From positions 124,001 to 188,000 of the forward strand of contig CAVZEU010000007.1 in NCBI GenBank assembly GCA_963774415.1: a DNA stretch of 64,000 nucleotides, read 5' to 3'. The first letter of the stretch is position 1, and the number at the start of each line of letters is the position of its first letter. This document shows positions 1 through 8,593 of this stretch, in pieces. A program made the position numbers and the translations under genes. A model generated the notes under the pieces. It searched no databases. It saw only the letters and a program-made list of their open reading frames with translations, and was not told where the DNA came from. The DNA comes from SZUA-36 sp963774415 (GTDB lineage: Bacteria > Pseudomonadota > Gammaproteobacteria > Xanthomonadales > SZUA-36).

Positions 1-358
1 GCAAGATATCCTGTGGGGCGACCGACTTGATCGGCACCGGGTGCAGACCGGGTCGCTGGGCCGCTTCGCAGATGGCAAGCGCATCGCGGGCGTCACTCTT
101 GCCACCACGGACAGAAGGCTTGACGTGCTGTGCTGGCACCAACACCACCTGATGCCCCACGGCTTCGAATGCCCGGCCCCAGTAATGGGCACTGGAGCAA
201 GACTCCATCGCCAGGATACTGGGCGGCAACTGCGCAATCGTCTTACGCAGTTGCGGCCGGCGAACCGCTCGATCGAACCGGACCTTGTTGGCCTGGTTTA
301 ATGCACAAACCTGAAACACATTTTTTGCCAAATCGACACCAATCAGTTTAATCTTCAT
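1..358 (-). mobile_element. IS110-family transposase, N-terminal part (runs off left edge)
   Basis: The minus strand from ATG 356-358 reads an open frame to the window edge, about 119 residues. It begins MKIKLIGVDLAKNVFQVC and later has AMESCSSAHYWGRAF and KSDARDALAI. These are the spaced acidic residues (D, E, D..D) of the RuvC-like DEDD domain of IS110 transposases; the C-terminal Tnp_20 serine domain would lie outside the window. IS110 enzymes excise and insert elements without usual terminal inverted repeats, guided by a bridge RNA made from a non-coding end. No stop or frameshift is seen in the visible part, so it may be intact. Orientation places the element's non-coding leader at 359 to about 540, next to the hydrogenase gene. 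Confidence 0.85.
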
Positions 359-540
359 GTGGACGCCTCCTACGCTATGACTGATTAAATTGCAGTACAT
401 GCAAAATGACATATATCAGTGTGGCGCATTGTGACGCCGGAGCGAATGATGGAGGCGTCCATCTCATCACCCACTTCCCTTCTCTCTCGGAGACAGATGA
501 GTATCCGCCTTATCGCAAAGGGGGGACCGGATAAGCTATA
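359..540 (-). ncRNA. Putative IS110 non-coding end / bridge-RNA region
   Basis: This stretch has no convincing ORF and lies directly upstream of the IS110 transposase start. It contains an 11-bp perfect inverted repeat, TGGACGCCTCC at 360-370 and GGAGGCGTCCA at 451-461, which could form a long-range stem in a minus-strand transcript. In characterised IS110-group elements (IS621 type) the structured bridge RNA is made from the end upstream of the transposase gene. That this region does the same is inference. The outer end of the element cannot be fixed from one copy. Confidence 0.35.
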
Positions 541-576
541 TTTGAGTTCATGCCCATCATCCCTGCAGGACAAGAG

Positions 577-2649
577 ATGCTCACACTTACGGTGAACGGG
601 AGAGCGGTCGAGGTTGCCGAGGGCACCACCTTGCTCGACGCGGCCCGGGAAGCCGGCGTTTATATACCCACGCTTTGTTACTACCCCAGGCTTCCGTCCC
701 ACGCCGTATGCCGTATGTGCCTGGTCGAGGTGGGTGGCGTGGCGCGGCTTCAGCCGGCTTGCAAAACCGCGGCGAAAGAGGGGGACATCGTCACCACGGA
801 CTCCCCGGAACTGGTGCAATTCCGTAAAACCAATGCCCAGTGGCTGCTGGCCCGCCATCCCAATGATTGTATCAGGTGCGAGGTCAGTGGCTCCTGCAAG
901 TTACAGAGTTTCGTGAACGAATACCAACTGGAGGAGGGTTGGGACAATATTCCCATCGGTTCCGATGAACACCCGGAGCATATTCGGACCGATCATACCT
1001 CGCCGAGCATCTGGCGCGATCTCGCCAAATGCGTCGAATGCGGTTTGTGTGTTGAGGCTTGCGGCGATGCAGGACAACAGCAACACGTGATTGGATTCGC
1101 CGAACGGGGCTCTGAACGCCTGCCGGTGACCGTTTTCGATCGCTCCCTGGCCGACACCAATTGCATCTCCTGTGGCCAATGTACGCTAGTCTGTCCGGTC
1201 GGCGCGCTGATCGAAGCCCCGCACTGGCATGAGGTGCTGCATACCCTCGATTCCCACCGACACATCTCCGCCGTGCAGGTCGCGCCGGCCACGCGCGTGG
1301 CCATCAGTGAAGAGTTCGGCATGAAGCCCGGTACCGTGAGCACGGGCAGGATGATCAACGCCCTTCGTCAGTTGGGGTTCGATTATGTGTTCGATACCAA
1401 CTTTGCGGCCGATTTGACCGTCATGGAGGAGGGGACCGAGTTCGTCACACGCCTCAAGAACAAGGAACACCTGCCACTATTCACCTCCTGTTGTCCGGGG
1501 TGGGTGAACTGGGTGGAGATAAACCGCCCGGATCTACTGCCCCATTTGAGTACGACGAAGTCACCGCAACAGATGCATGGGGCGCTGACAAAACGCAGTG
1601 CCTTTGCTCGTTCGCTTGGCCCTGAGTATGCCGAGGGCGAGTCTGAGCCTTACGTGGTGAGCGTGATGCCCTGTACGGCCAAGAAGGACGAGTCGCTTCG
1701 ACCAGGAGGAGCCGGTGATATCGACCGGGTACTCACCACGCGCGAACTGGCGAAAATGATCAAGGCGCGGGATATCGCATTTAACGCGTTACCCGAAGAT
1801 GGCGCCTTTGACAGTCCATTGGGTGAAAGCACCGGTGCGGCCCAGATCTTTGGGGCATCGGGTGGCGTCATGGAAGCGGTCGTCCGTACCGCTTCGCATT
1901 TTATCGGTGAGGAGGACTCGCTTCCACTGGAATGGCGACAGCTAAGAGGGGTCGGCAAGGGTGTTAAGACCGCGGAGATCCCCGGGGTAGGCAAGGTGGC
2001 CATCTGTAATGGTATCGCCGCTGCTCAGCAAATGCTGGAAACAGAGACCTGGCGCGATGAGTTTGTCGCCATAGAGGTGATGGCCTGTGTCGGTGGCTGT
2101 CTGGGGGGTGGCGGCGAACCCAAGTCCATGGACCCGAATATCCTGGAAAAACGTATGCAGGCCATTTACGGCATAGATAAGAATGTGCCGCGGCGACGCT
2201 CCTATGAAAACCAGGATGTGCAAAAGCTGTATGCAACGGAGTTGAAGCAACCTAATTCCCCAGAGGCACAGGCATTGCTGCATGCGAAGTATGCGGCTCG
2301 CGATTCAAAGCGTTTATTATTGATGCAGTTCCTGGATTGCGTCGACCGGCGGGATGGTGCGGGCGCAGCCAGCTTGTTTCAGTCCAATGCCTTATGGAGC
2401 ACGGCTTCTCCTTTTGGCGACATCCAGGGTTCCAGGAACATTGAAGCCTTTATCCAGGCGCAGCTTCCAGAACGCCGGTATGGCCCGGCATTTAGCCGCC
2501 ATCGGATGGAATCTACCGCGGATGTTGACGACCTCACGGCGTTGACCCCGACGGGCGAACGGTGCAGATTCCACATGGAGGTGGACAGGGTGCAGGGTGA
2601 ACACCGGTCCAGGATGGTGATCAGGAAACTGGTGAGGGAAGTCCTGTGA
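577..2649 (+). CDS. hydA: [FeFe] hydrogenase catalytic subunit with C-terminal NTF2-like domain
   Basis: Iron-only hydrogenase, interconverting H2 with protons and electrons. Residues 1-75 are a 2Fe-2S ferredoxin domain (Cys near 34, 45, 48, 62). The HPNDCIRCEVSGSC motif (His94, Cys98/101/107) follows, then two 4Fe-4S motifs, CVECGLCVEAC and CISCGQCTLVCP. The H-cluster loops are all intact: TSCCPGW near 303, MPCTAKKDE near 364 and EVMACVGGCLGGGGEP near 500. From about residue 578 an extra domain of about 110 residues looks NTF2/SnoaL-like (KRLLLMQFLDCVDRRDG start, beta-rich end). ATG 577 is chosen because AGGA lies 6 nt upstream; ATG 550 is possible. No hydE, hydF or hydG maturase is in the window. 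An electron partner (NADH or ferredoxin) cannot be told. Confidence 0.9.
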   Translation: MLTLTVNGRAVEVAEGTTLLDAAREAGVYIPTLCYYPRLPSHAVCRMCLVEVGGVARLQPACKTAAKEGDIVTTDSPELVQFRKTNAQWLLARHPNDCIRCEVSGSCKLQSFVNEYQLEEGWDNIPIGSDEHPEHIRTDHTSPSIWRDLAKCVECGLCVEACGDAGQQQHVIGFAERGSERLPVTVFDRSLADTNCISCGQCTLVCPVGALIEAPHWHEVLHTLDSHRHISAVQVAPATRVAISEEFGMKPGTVSTGRMINALRQLGFDYVFDTNFAADLTVMEEGTEFVTRLKNKEHLPLFTSCCPGWVNWVEINRPDLLPHLSTTKSPQQMHGALTKRSAFARSLGPEYAEGESEPYVVSVMPCTAKKDESLRPGGAGDIDRVLTTRELAKMIKARDIAFNALPEDGAFDSPLGESTGAAQIFGASGGVMEAVVRTASHFIGEEDSLPLEWRQLRGVGKGVKTAEIPGVGKVAICNGIAAAQQMLETETWRDEFVAIEVMACVGGCLGGGGEPKSMDPNILEKRMQAIYGIDKNVPRRRSYENQDVQKLYATELKQPNSPEAQALLHAKYAARDSKRLLLMQFLDCVDRRDGAGAASLFQSNALWSTASPFGDIQGSRNIEAFIQAQLPERRYGPAFSRHRMESTADVDDLTALTPTGERCRFHMEVDRVQGEHRSRMVIRKLVREVL

Positions 2650-2998
2650 GAATCTTGCGGATAGGGGGTATAAGGCACGTTTTTTTCTGGTTCTGAAGAG
2701 TATCCTAAACAAAAGCGACCCGCCAGCCTCTGTTCGAAACATCCCCTTTGCCCCTGATGACGGGGCTTAGCGCTTGCCCCGGGATCTTCGCGATTAGCTA
2801 CGGCTCCTCGATGCGCACGATCACCCGCAGTTTGCCGCGGCAATGAGGGCGCCGCTCGATCTCAATGGGGTCCAAAGTGGGGCAACTCGAAGTCGGGACA
2901 GCATTAAGGTCGGAGCACCTGCCATTGGCCGAAAAGGTGGTTCTGGCCTTATATTAATGGTCAAGGGTTTTCGCAATACCGCATTCAGGAGTGCTGGA
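2650..2998. other. Intergenic region between hydA and ndh
   Basis: About 350 bases without a supported gene. A G+C hairpin (GGGGC at 2762-2766 with GCCCC at 2776-2780 around AGCGCT) lacks a T-tract and is at best a weak terminator. A possible promoter for ndh, TTGGCC at 2925-2930 with TTATAT at 2949-2954, is imperfect. An ATG at 2843 extends the ndh frame upstream, but that extension shows no conserved content. Confidence 0.4.
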
Positions 2999-4306
2999 GT
3001 GGCGGACAAACACCACATCGTCGTCGTGGGCGGCGGCGCAGGCGGCCTGGAACTGGCCACCCGGCTGGGGACCGCTATGGGGCATAAAGGCAGGGCGGAA
3101 ATTACCCTGGTAGACGCCAAACCGACCCACCTATGGAAGCCTTTGCTGCACCAGGTGGCGGCCGGCTCCCTGGACATCGCTGATCAGCAGTTGGAGTATT
3201 TGGCGCAAGCTCGCTGGCGTCATTTTCGGTTTCGGTTGGGCAGCATGTCGGGTCTGGACCGGAACAGCCGCACGGTCATTGTTGCGCCTACGCTGGACGA
3301 GACAGGTGAGGAAGTCATACCCGAGCGACATTTACATTACGACAGCTTGGTCATGGCGGTGGGCAGTGTGAGCAACGACTTCGGTATCAAGGGTGTGCAA
3401 GAGCATTGCTTCTTTTTGGATACCATGGATGAAGCACAACGTTTTCAACGACAGTTGTTAAACAGAATGCTGTACTTGCACACCCACAAGCGCCAGCCTG
3501 ACGACCGCTTGGGTGTAGCCATCATCGGCGCGGGCGCAACGGGTGTGGAACTGGCGGCGCAGTTGCACACCGTGACCCGCGTGCTGTCCGCTTACGGCCT
3601 GGATAATCTCGATCCGGAGCACGACATCAAATTACACATCGTTGAAGCGGGGCCGCGCATATTGCCGGCGTTGCCCCAACCGATCGTGGAGAAAACCCGC
3701 CACGGCCTGGAGAATCTGGGCGTGAATATCCATGTCAATGAGCGCGTGGTCGAGGTCACCAAGGACGGCGTCCGGACCGTTGAAGGTGATTTCATTTCCG
3801 CCGGCATTACCGTTTGGGCGGCGGGCATCAAGGCCCCGGATTTTCTGCGCGACATCGACGGTTTGGAAACCAACGGCATCAATCAGCTGCAGGTAAATGC
3901 CAATCTGCAAACCACCCGCGACGAGAACATCTACGCACTGGGTGATTGCGCGGCTTGCCCGGACAAGGGCGGCGGGATGGTGCCGCCGCGTGCCCAGGCG
4001 GCACATCAACAAGCCAGCTTTCTGACCAAATTGCTCAAAAAGCGGGTTTCTGGAGCCGCGTATCACGGCCAATACCACTACCGCGACCACGGCTCATTGG
4101 TCACGTTGGGAAGTTACAGCACCGTGGGCAGCTTGATGGGCCGTATTCCCGGAACTCTTTACATCGCGGGCTACATTGCCCGGTGGGTCTATCTTTCACT
4201 GTATAAAATGCACCAGATCGCGCTGTACGGCTGGCTGCGCACAGCGCTGCTGACCGTTTCCAAACTGTTGAGAAGCAGTGTCGATCCCGAAGTGAAATTG
4301 CACTAA
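2999..4306 (+). CDS. ndh: Type II NADH:quinone oxidoreductase (NDH-2)
   Basis: Single-subunit, non-proton-pumping FAD enzyme that passes electrons from NADH to membrane quinone. The N-terminus has the dinucleotide fold HHIVVVGGGAGGLELATRLG. A second GxGxxG (VAIIGAGATGVELAAQL) binds NADH, and IYALGDCAA contacts FAD. The C-terminus resembles the E. coli Ndh membrane-anchoring end (ARWVYLSLYKMHQIALYG, final KLH). The start is taken as GTG 2999, with AGGAG at 2987-2991 seven nt upstream. This gives 435 residues, the usual size. The ATGs at 2843 and 2957 would add a tail unlike the family. Confidence 0.9.
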   Translation: MADKHHIVVVGGGAGGLELATRLGTAMGHKGRAEITLVDAKPTHLWKPLLHQVAAGSLDIADQQLEYLAQARWRHFRFRLGSMSGLDRNSRTVIVAPTLDETGEEVIPERHLHYDSLVMAVGSVSNDFGIKGVQEHCFFLDTMDEAQRFQRQLLNRMLYLHTHKRQPDDRLGVAIIGAGATGVELAAQLHTVTRVLSAYGLDNLDPEHDIKLHIVEAGPRILPALPQPIVEKTRHGLENLGVNIHVNERVVEVTKDGVRTVEGDFISAGITVWAAGIKAPDFLRDIDGLETNGINQLQVNANLQTTRDENIYALGDCAACPDKGGGMVPPRAQAAHQQASFLTKLLKKRVSGAAYHGQYHYRDHGSLVTLGSYSTVGSLMGRIPGTLYIAGYIARWVYLSLYKMHQIALYGWLRTALLTVSKLLRSSVDPEVKLH

Positions 4307-4307
4307 T

Positions 4308-4330
4308 CACGACAATCGCGGATTGTTGTG
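4308..4330. terminator. Hairpin between convergent ndh and icmF
   Basis: CACGACAATC at 4308-4317 pairs with GATTGTTGTG at 4321-4330 (9 of 10) around a GCG loop, just after the ndh stop and between convergent genes. No T-run follows, so intrinsic termination is uncertain. Confidence 0.35.
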
Positions 4331-4386
4331 AATAAACCGGGAGGCGCCGATTTCGAGACCTGGGCGCGTCAGGAACCTCAACACCG

Positions 4387-7300
4387 TTACATGTTGCGCC
4401 GGTACTCCCCGCCCACCTCGTACAGCGCATGGCTCATCGAGCCCAGCGAGCAGCACCTGGCCGCCTCCACCAGCGCCTCGAAGGTGTTGCCGCGCTCGCG
4501 CGCGACCTGCTGCAGGTGCTCGAGCCGCGGCTTGGCCTCTTGCTCGTGGAAGCCGCGGAAGGCCTCGACGTTCTTGACCTGCTGCTGCTTCTCCGCGTCG
4601 GTCGAGCGCATCAGTTCCTGCTCGCCGCCCTCGGCGTGGGCTTCCTTGCCGCCCAGGAAGGTGTTCACACCGATCAGCGGCAGCGATCCGTCGTGCTTCT
4701 TGTGCTCGTAGTACATCGACTCTTCCTGGATCTTCGAGCGCTGGTACATCGTGTCCATCGCCCCCAGCACGCCGCCGCGTTCTGAAATGCGCTCGAATTC
4801 CTGGTAGACGGCTTCCTCGACCAGGTCGGTCAGCTCGTCGACGATGAAGCTGCCCTGCCACGGATTCTCGCAGTAGTTCAGCCCCAGTTCCTTGTTGATG
4901 ATCATCTGGATCGCCACCGCCCTTCTCACGCTCTCCTCAGTCGGGGTCGTGATGGCCTCGTCATAGGCGTTGGTGTGCAGCGAATTGCAGTTGTCAAACA
5001 GCGCGTAGAGCGCCTGCAGCGTCGTGCGGATGTCGTTGAACTGGATCTCCTGCGCGTGCAGTGAGCGGCCCGAGGTCTGGATATGGTACTTCAGCATCTG
5101 CGAGCGCTTGTTGGCGCCGTATCTTTCCCGCATGGCGCGGGCCCAGATGCGCCGCGCGACGCGGCCGATGACCGAGTATTCCGGGTCCATGCCGTTGGAG
5201 AAGAAAAAGCTCAGGTTCGGCGCGAAGGCGTCGACGTCCATGCCCCGCGCGAGGTAGTACTCCACGATCGTGAAACCGTTACTCAGCGTGAAGGCGAGCT
5301 GTGAAATCGGGTTGGCGCCAGCTTCGGCGATGTGATAGCCGGAGATCGACACCGAGTAGAAGTTGCGCACCTTGTTATCGACGAAGTACTGCTGGATGTC
5401 GCCCATCATGCGCAGCGCGAACTCGGTCGAGAAGATGCAGGTGTTCTGCGCCTGATCCTCCTTGAGGATGTCGGCCTGCACCGTGCCGCGCACCGTTTTG
5501 AGCGTGTGCGTCTTGATCTTGGCGTAGGTCTCGGCGTCGACCAGCTTGTCGCCGGTGATACCCAGCATGGCCAGGCCCAGACCGTCGTTGCCCTCGGGCA
5601 GATCGCCCGCGTACGCGGGCTGAGGCCGGTCCTTGAAGTACGCCTTGATCTTCTTCTCGGCGTCTTTCCATTGACCGTTCTCGCGCAGGTGCTTTTCCAC
5701 CTGCTGGTCGATGGCCGCGTTCATGAAAAACGCCAGGATCATCGGCGCCGGGCCGTTGATCGTCATCGACACCGAGGTGTTCGGCGCGCACAGGTCGAAA
5801 CCGGAATACAGTTTCTTCAGGTCGTCCAGCGTCGCGATCGAGACGCCTGAGTTGCCGACCTTGCCGTAGATGTCCGGGCGCGTGTGCGGGTCCTCGCCGT
5901 AGAGCGTGACCGAGTCGAAGGCGGTCGAAAGCCGCGCCGCCGGCGCGCCCTTGCTGAGGTAGTGGAAGCGGCGGTTGGTGCGCTCCGGCGTGCCCTCGCC
6001 GGCGAACATGCGCGTCGGGTCCTCGGTGGCGCGGCGGTACGGGAAAACGCCGGCCGTGTAGGGATAGCCCCCCGGCAGGTTTTCGCGCATCAAAAACGAC
6101 AGCAGCCCGCCCCAATCGGCGTCGCGCGGCATGCCGATCTTCGGGATCTGGAGTCGGCTCAGCGACTCCTTGAAATTATTGCCGGTGATCTCCTTGCCGC
6201 GCACTTCGTAGGAATACTGCTCGGTCCTCAAGCCCTGCTTGCGCTCCGGCCAGGCTTTGAGCAGTGCGACGGCCTCGCCCGAGAGCTCGGCCAGCGCCTC
6301 GTTGTAGCGCTGGCGCAGCAGCACCAGCGTGCCGTCGCTTTCGGAAATGGGGTCAGGTTCATTTTTGGAAAATGAACCTGACCCCATTTCATACGCACCC
6401 AAAGGCTCCGGCAGTTCCGGGTCCTCGAGGTCTTTCAGGCACTCGTAATAATGCTGCGCCAGGCTGGCGGCCTCGGCCTGGTGGACGATGTCCTTGTTGA
6501 TTCGCCGGCCTTCCTCGGCAATCTCCGCGAGGTAGCGGACACGCGCGCCCGGTATCAGCACGGTGCTGCGCGGTTCCTTGACGCTGACGTCGATGTCCGG
6601 GGTCCAGACCTTTTCCGGCAGGTCCAGCTTCTCGCGCACCAGCCGCAACAGGCTGCAGAACATCCAGCTCACGCCGGGGTCGTTGAACTGGCTGGCGATG
6701 GTCGGGTAAACCGGCACGTCCTCGTCGGCCATGTCGAAGGCCATGTGGTTGCGCTTCCACTGCTTTTTGACGTCGCGCAGCGCGTCCTCGGCCGCGCGCC
6801 GGTCGAACTTGTTCAGGATCACGAGTTCGGCGTAGTCGAGCATATCGATTTTCTCGAGCTGGCTCTGGGCGCCGAAATCGGAGGTCATCACGTAACAGGC
6901 GAAATCCACCAGGTCGACGATCTCGGAATCGGACTGGCCGATACCGGCGGTCTCGACGATGACGAGGTCGAACCCGGCGGATTTGAGGAAATTGATCGCG
7001 TCCTGCAGCATGGCCGAGGTCGCCAAGTGCTGGCGCCGGGTCGCCATCGAGCGCATGTAAATGCGCTCGCTGCGCAGCGAATTCATGCGGATCCGGTCGC
7101 CCAGGAGCGCGCCGCCGGTGCGCCGCCGGGTCGGGTCCACGGCCAGCACCGCGATGCTTTTGTCCGGGAAGCTCGTCAACATGCGGTTGAGGATCTCGTC
7201 GGTGACCGACGATTTGCCGGCGCCGCCGGTGCCGGTGATGCCGATGACCGGCGCCTGTTTTTTCGCGCCGGCCCACTCCAAGCGTTTCATCTTCAGCTCG

Positions 7301-7857
7301 GCCTCACCGAAGGCGCCCGCCTCCAACGCGGTCAGCGTGTGCGCGATGCCGCTGTCGTCACCGGCCCGACCACCGTCATCGAGCTTGAGCGTGTGGCGGT
7401 GCTCGGCGGCGCGCTTGACCACGTCCTCGATCATCTCGACCAGGCCCAGGTGCATGCCGTCGTCCGGGTGATAGATGCGGTTGACGCCGTAGGCTTCGAG
7501 TTCCTTGATCTCCTCGAGCGTGATCGTGCCGCCGCCGCCGCCGAAGACCTGGATATGCCCTGCGCCGCGCTCCTTGAGCTGGTCGATCATGAAGCGGAAG
7601 TACTCGTTATGGCCGCCCTGGTAGGACGAGATCGCGATCGCGTCGGCGTCTTCCTGGATGGCCGCGCGAACGATGTCGATGACGCTGCGGTTGTGGCCGA
7701 GATGGATCACCTCGCAGCCCTGCGCCTGGATCAGCCGGCGCATGATGTTGATGGCCGCGTCGTGGCCGTCGAACAGCGACGCGGCCGTGACGAATCGCAG
7801 CGGCGTTTCCAACGCTATTTCCCTGCTGCTGTCGATGTTTGCACTTGCTCTGCTCAT
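4387..7857 (-). CDS. icmF: Fused isobutyryl-CoA mutase / G-protein chaperone (IcmF)
   Basis: Adenosylcobalamin-dependent acyl-CoA mutase with its repair GTPase in one chain of 1,156 residues. An N-terminal B12 domain has AASLFDGHDAAINI (the DxH cobalamin-ligand motif, His32). A MeaI-type GTPase with P-loop GITGTGGAGKSS near 206 follows. The TIM-barrel mutase contains the YPYTAGVFPYRR substrate region; Phe here fits IcmF rather than methylmalonyl-CoA mutase. The reaction interconverts isobutyryl- and n-butyryl-CoA; some homologues also act on isovaleryl/pivalyl-CoA. The start at 7857 is five bases from the liuR stop, so the two form an operon. A perfect palindrome at 6344-6390 lies in frame near residues 490-505, in the linker before the mutase domain. 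Confidence 0.93.
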   Translation of the reverse strand: MSRASANIDSSREIALETPLRFVTAASLFDGHDAAINIMRRLIQAQGCEVIHLGHNRSVIDIVRAAIQEDADAIAISSYQGGHNEYFRFMIDQLKERGAGHIQVFGGGGGTITLEEIKELEAYGVNRIYHPDDGMHLGLVEMIEDVVKRAAEHRHTLKLDDGGRAGDDSGIAHTLTALEAGAFGEAELKMKRLEWAGAKKQAPVIGITGTGGAGKSSVTDEILNRMLTSFPDKSIAVLAVDPTRRRTGGALLGDRIRMNSLRSERIYMRSMATRRQHLATSAMLQDAINFLKSAGFDLVIVETAGIGQSDSEIVDLVDFACYVMTSDFGAQSQLEKIDMLDYAELVILNKFDRRAAEDALRDVKKQWKRNHMAFDMADEDVPVYPTIASQFNDPGVSWMFCSLLRLVREKLDLPEKVWTPDIDVSVKEPRSTVLIPGARVRYLAEIAEEGRRINKDIVHQAEAASLAQHYYECLKDLEDPELPEPLGAYEMGSGSFSKNEPDPISESDGTLVLLRQRYNEALAELSGEAVALLKAWPERKQGLRTEQYSYEVRGKEITGNNFKESLSRLQIPKIGMPRDADWGGLLSFLMRENLPGGYPYTAGVFPYRRATEDPTRMFAGEGTPERTNRRFHYLSKGAPAARLSTAFDSVTLYGEDPHTRPDIYGKVGNSGVSIATLDDLKKLYSGFDLCAPNTSVSMTINGPAPMILAFFMNAAIDQQVEKHLRENGQWKDAEKKIKAYFKDRPQPAYAGDLPEGNDGLGLAMLGITGDKLVDAETYAKIKTHTLKTVRGTVQADILKEDQAQNTCIFSTEFALRMMGDIQQYFVDNKVRNFYSVSISGYHIAEAGANPISQLAFTLSNGFTIVEYYLARGMDVDAFAPNLSFFFSNGMDPEYSVIGRVARRIWARAMRERYGANKRSQMLKYHIQTSGRSLHAQEIQFNDIRTTLQALYALFDNCNSLHTNAYDEAITTPTEESVRRAVAIQMIINKELGLNYCENPWQGSFIVDELTDLVEEAVYQEFERISERGGVLGAMDTMYQRSKIQEESMYYEHKKHDGSLPLIGVNTFLGGKEAHAEGGEQELMRSTDAEKQQQVKNVEAFRGFHEQEAKPRLEHLQQVARERGNTFEALVEAARCCSLGSMSHALYEVGGEYRRNM
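6344..6390. repeat. 47-bp palindromic REP-like element inside icmF
   Basis: Two perfect 22-base inverted arms (6344-6365 and 6369-6390) flank a TGG spacer. The core GGGGTCAGGTTCA resembles palindromes scattered by REP-associated tyrosine transposases in many proteobacteria. It stays open in the icmF frame and encodes a Ser/Gly/Asn-rich linker peptide. Confidence 0.75.
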
Positions 7858-7862
7858 GTCCT

Positions 7863-8270
7863 TTACCTTCGGCCTGCGGCGGCCACTTTCCTGCTGTCCA
7901 GATCCGCCAGCGCCTGCTGGCATTTTGTTTCCACGCTGTCCAGGTCGTTCAGCATCACTTCGAGGTCCCGGCGCTTGCGCATGAGCTCGGCGCGCTTTTC
8001 GCCGATGCGCTCGATAAAACGCTCGAGCTGCTGGCGGTTGCCCGACTGCGAGCCGTACATGCGGATCAGGTCCGCCGTCTCGTCCAGGCTCAGACCCAGC
8101 CGCTTGCCGCGGAGGATCAGCCTGAGACGGGTGCGGTCGGCCGGGCTGTAAACGCGCCGGGTGCCGATGCGCCGCGGGCTCAGGTAGCCCTTTTCCTCGT
8201 AAAAACGGATGGTCCGCGTGGAAATATCGAACTCAGCCGCCAGGTCACTGATGCTGTACGTTTTTTTCAT
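7863..8270 (-). CDS. liuR: MerR-family regulator of branched-chain amino acid degradation (LiuR)
   Basis: MerR-type activator/repressor of 135 residues. The winged-helix start MKKTYSISDLAAEFDIST is followed by TRTIRFYEEKGYLSP, then a dimerisation helix with a C-terminal coiled coil. LiuR regulators in gammaproteobacteria have this N-terminus and control leucine/isovalerate catabolism genes. Two observations support this identity: the downstream icmF lies 5 bp away, and a perfect ACGT-type palindrome sits at 8335-8350. The liu catabolic operon follows 5 kb away. The upstream in-frame ATGs (8297, 8579) encode low-complexity repeat sequence, so ATG 8270 is chosen. Confidence 0.85.
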   Translation of the reverse strand: MKKTYSISDLAAEFDISTRTIRFYEEKGYLSPRRIGTRRVYSPADRTRLRLILRGKRLGLSLDETADLIRMYGSQSGNRQQLERFIERIGEKRAELMRKRRDLEVMLNDLDSVETKCQQALADLDSRKVAAAGRR

Positions 8271-8334
8271 CCCGAACACCCGGGCCGACAAGGCCATCTG
8301 CGTTTTTGAAACGGGGGCAATAGCATACATTACG

Positions 8335-8350
8335 TTTACGTTAACGTAAA
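8335..8350. promoter_or_regulatory. Probable LiuR operator
   Basis: TTTACGTTAACGTAAA is a perfect 16-bp palindrome located 65 bp upstream of the liuR start. ACGT-containing palindromes of this length are typical LiuR/MerR-type sites. Autoregulation of liuR-icmF is therefore likely (inference). Confidence 0.7.
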
Positions 8351-8386
8351 GGGTATGAATGGAGCGATAAATGGGGTTGGAGTAAA

Positions 8387-8455
8387 GGGTCAGAGTAAGT
8401 AATGGGACCCAGTAAATCGGATCGGAGTCGCGACTCAGTTGCTTTACTCTGACCC
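8387..8455. repeat. REP-like inverted repeat in the liuR/GST intergenic region
   Basis: GGGTCAGAGTAA (8387-8398) and TTACTCTGACCC (8444-8455) are perfect 12-bp inverted arms. Further GGGACC/GACCC fragments lie between and after them. The core is related to the elements at 6344-6390 and 27588-27626. The whole gap 8271-8593 holds only this repeat and the LiuR operator. Confidence 0.65.
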
Positions 8456-8593
8456 CGCTTCCCTGACCCTGCTTCCCACCCCGCCTGCCCAAATCCTGTT
8501 TCACCCCGCTGCACTGACGCCGAGGTCCCGGCTTTACTCCGGGCAGGCTCAGTGCTTGAATGGGCTTTCCACCGGACAAGATCAGGCAACGAC

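Noticed and set aside
2821..2870. Minus-strand string GKLRVIVRIEEP before a stop upstream of ndh
   Set aside because: Looks like a gene end but has no support upstream; too short to call.
6451..8151. 566-codon open frame on the plus strand opposite icmF/liuR
   Set aside because: Low-complexity His/Arg/Val-rich product, exactly antisense to strongly recognised genes; a GC-rich codon shadow.
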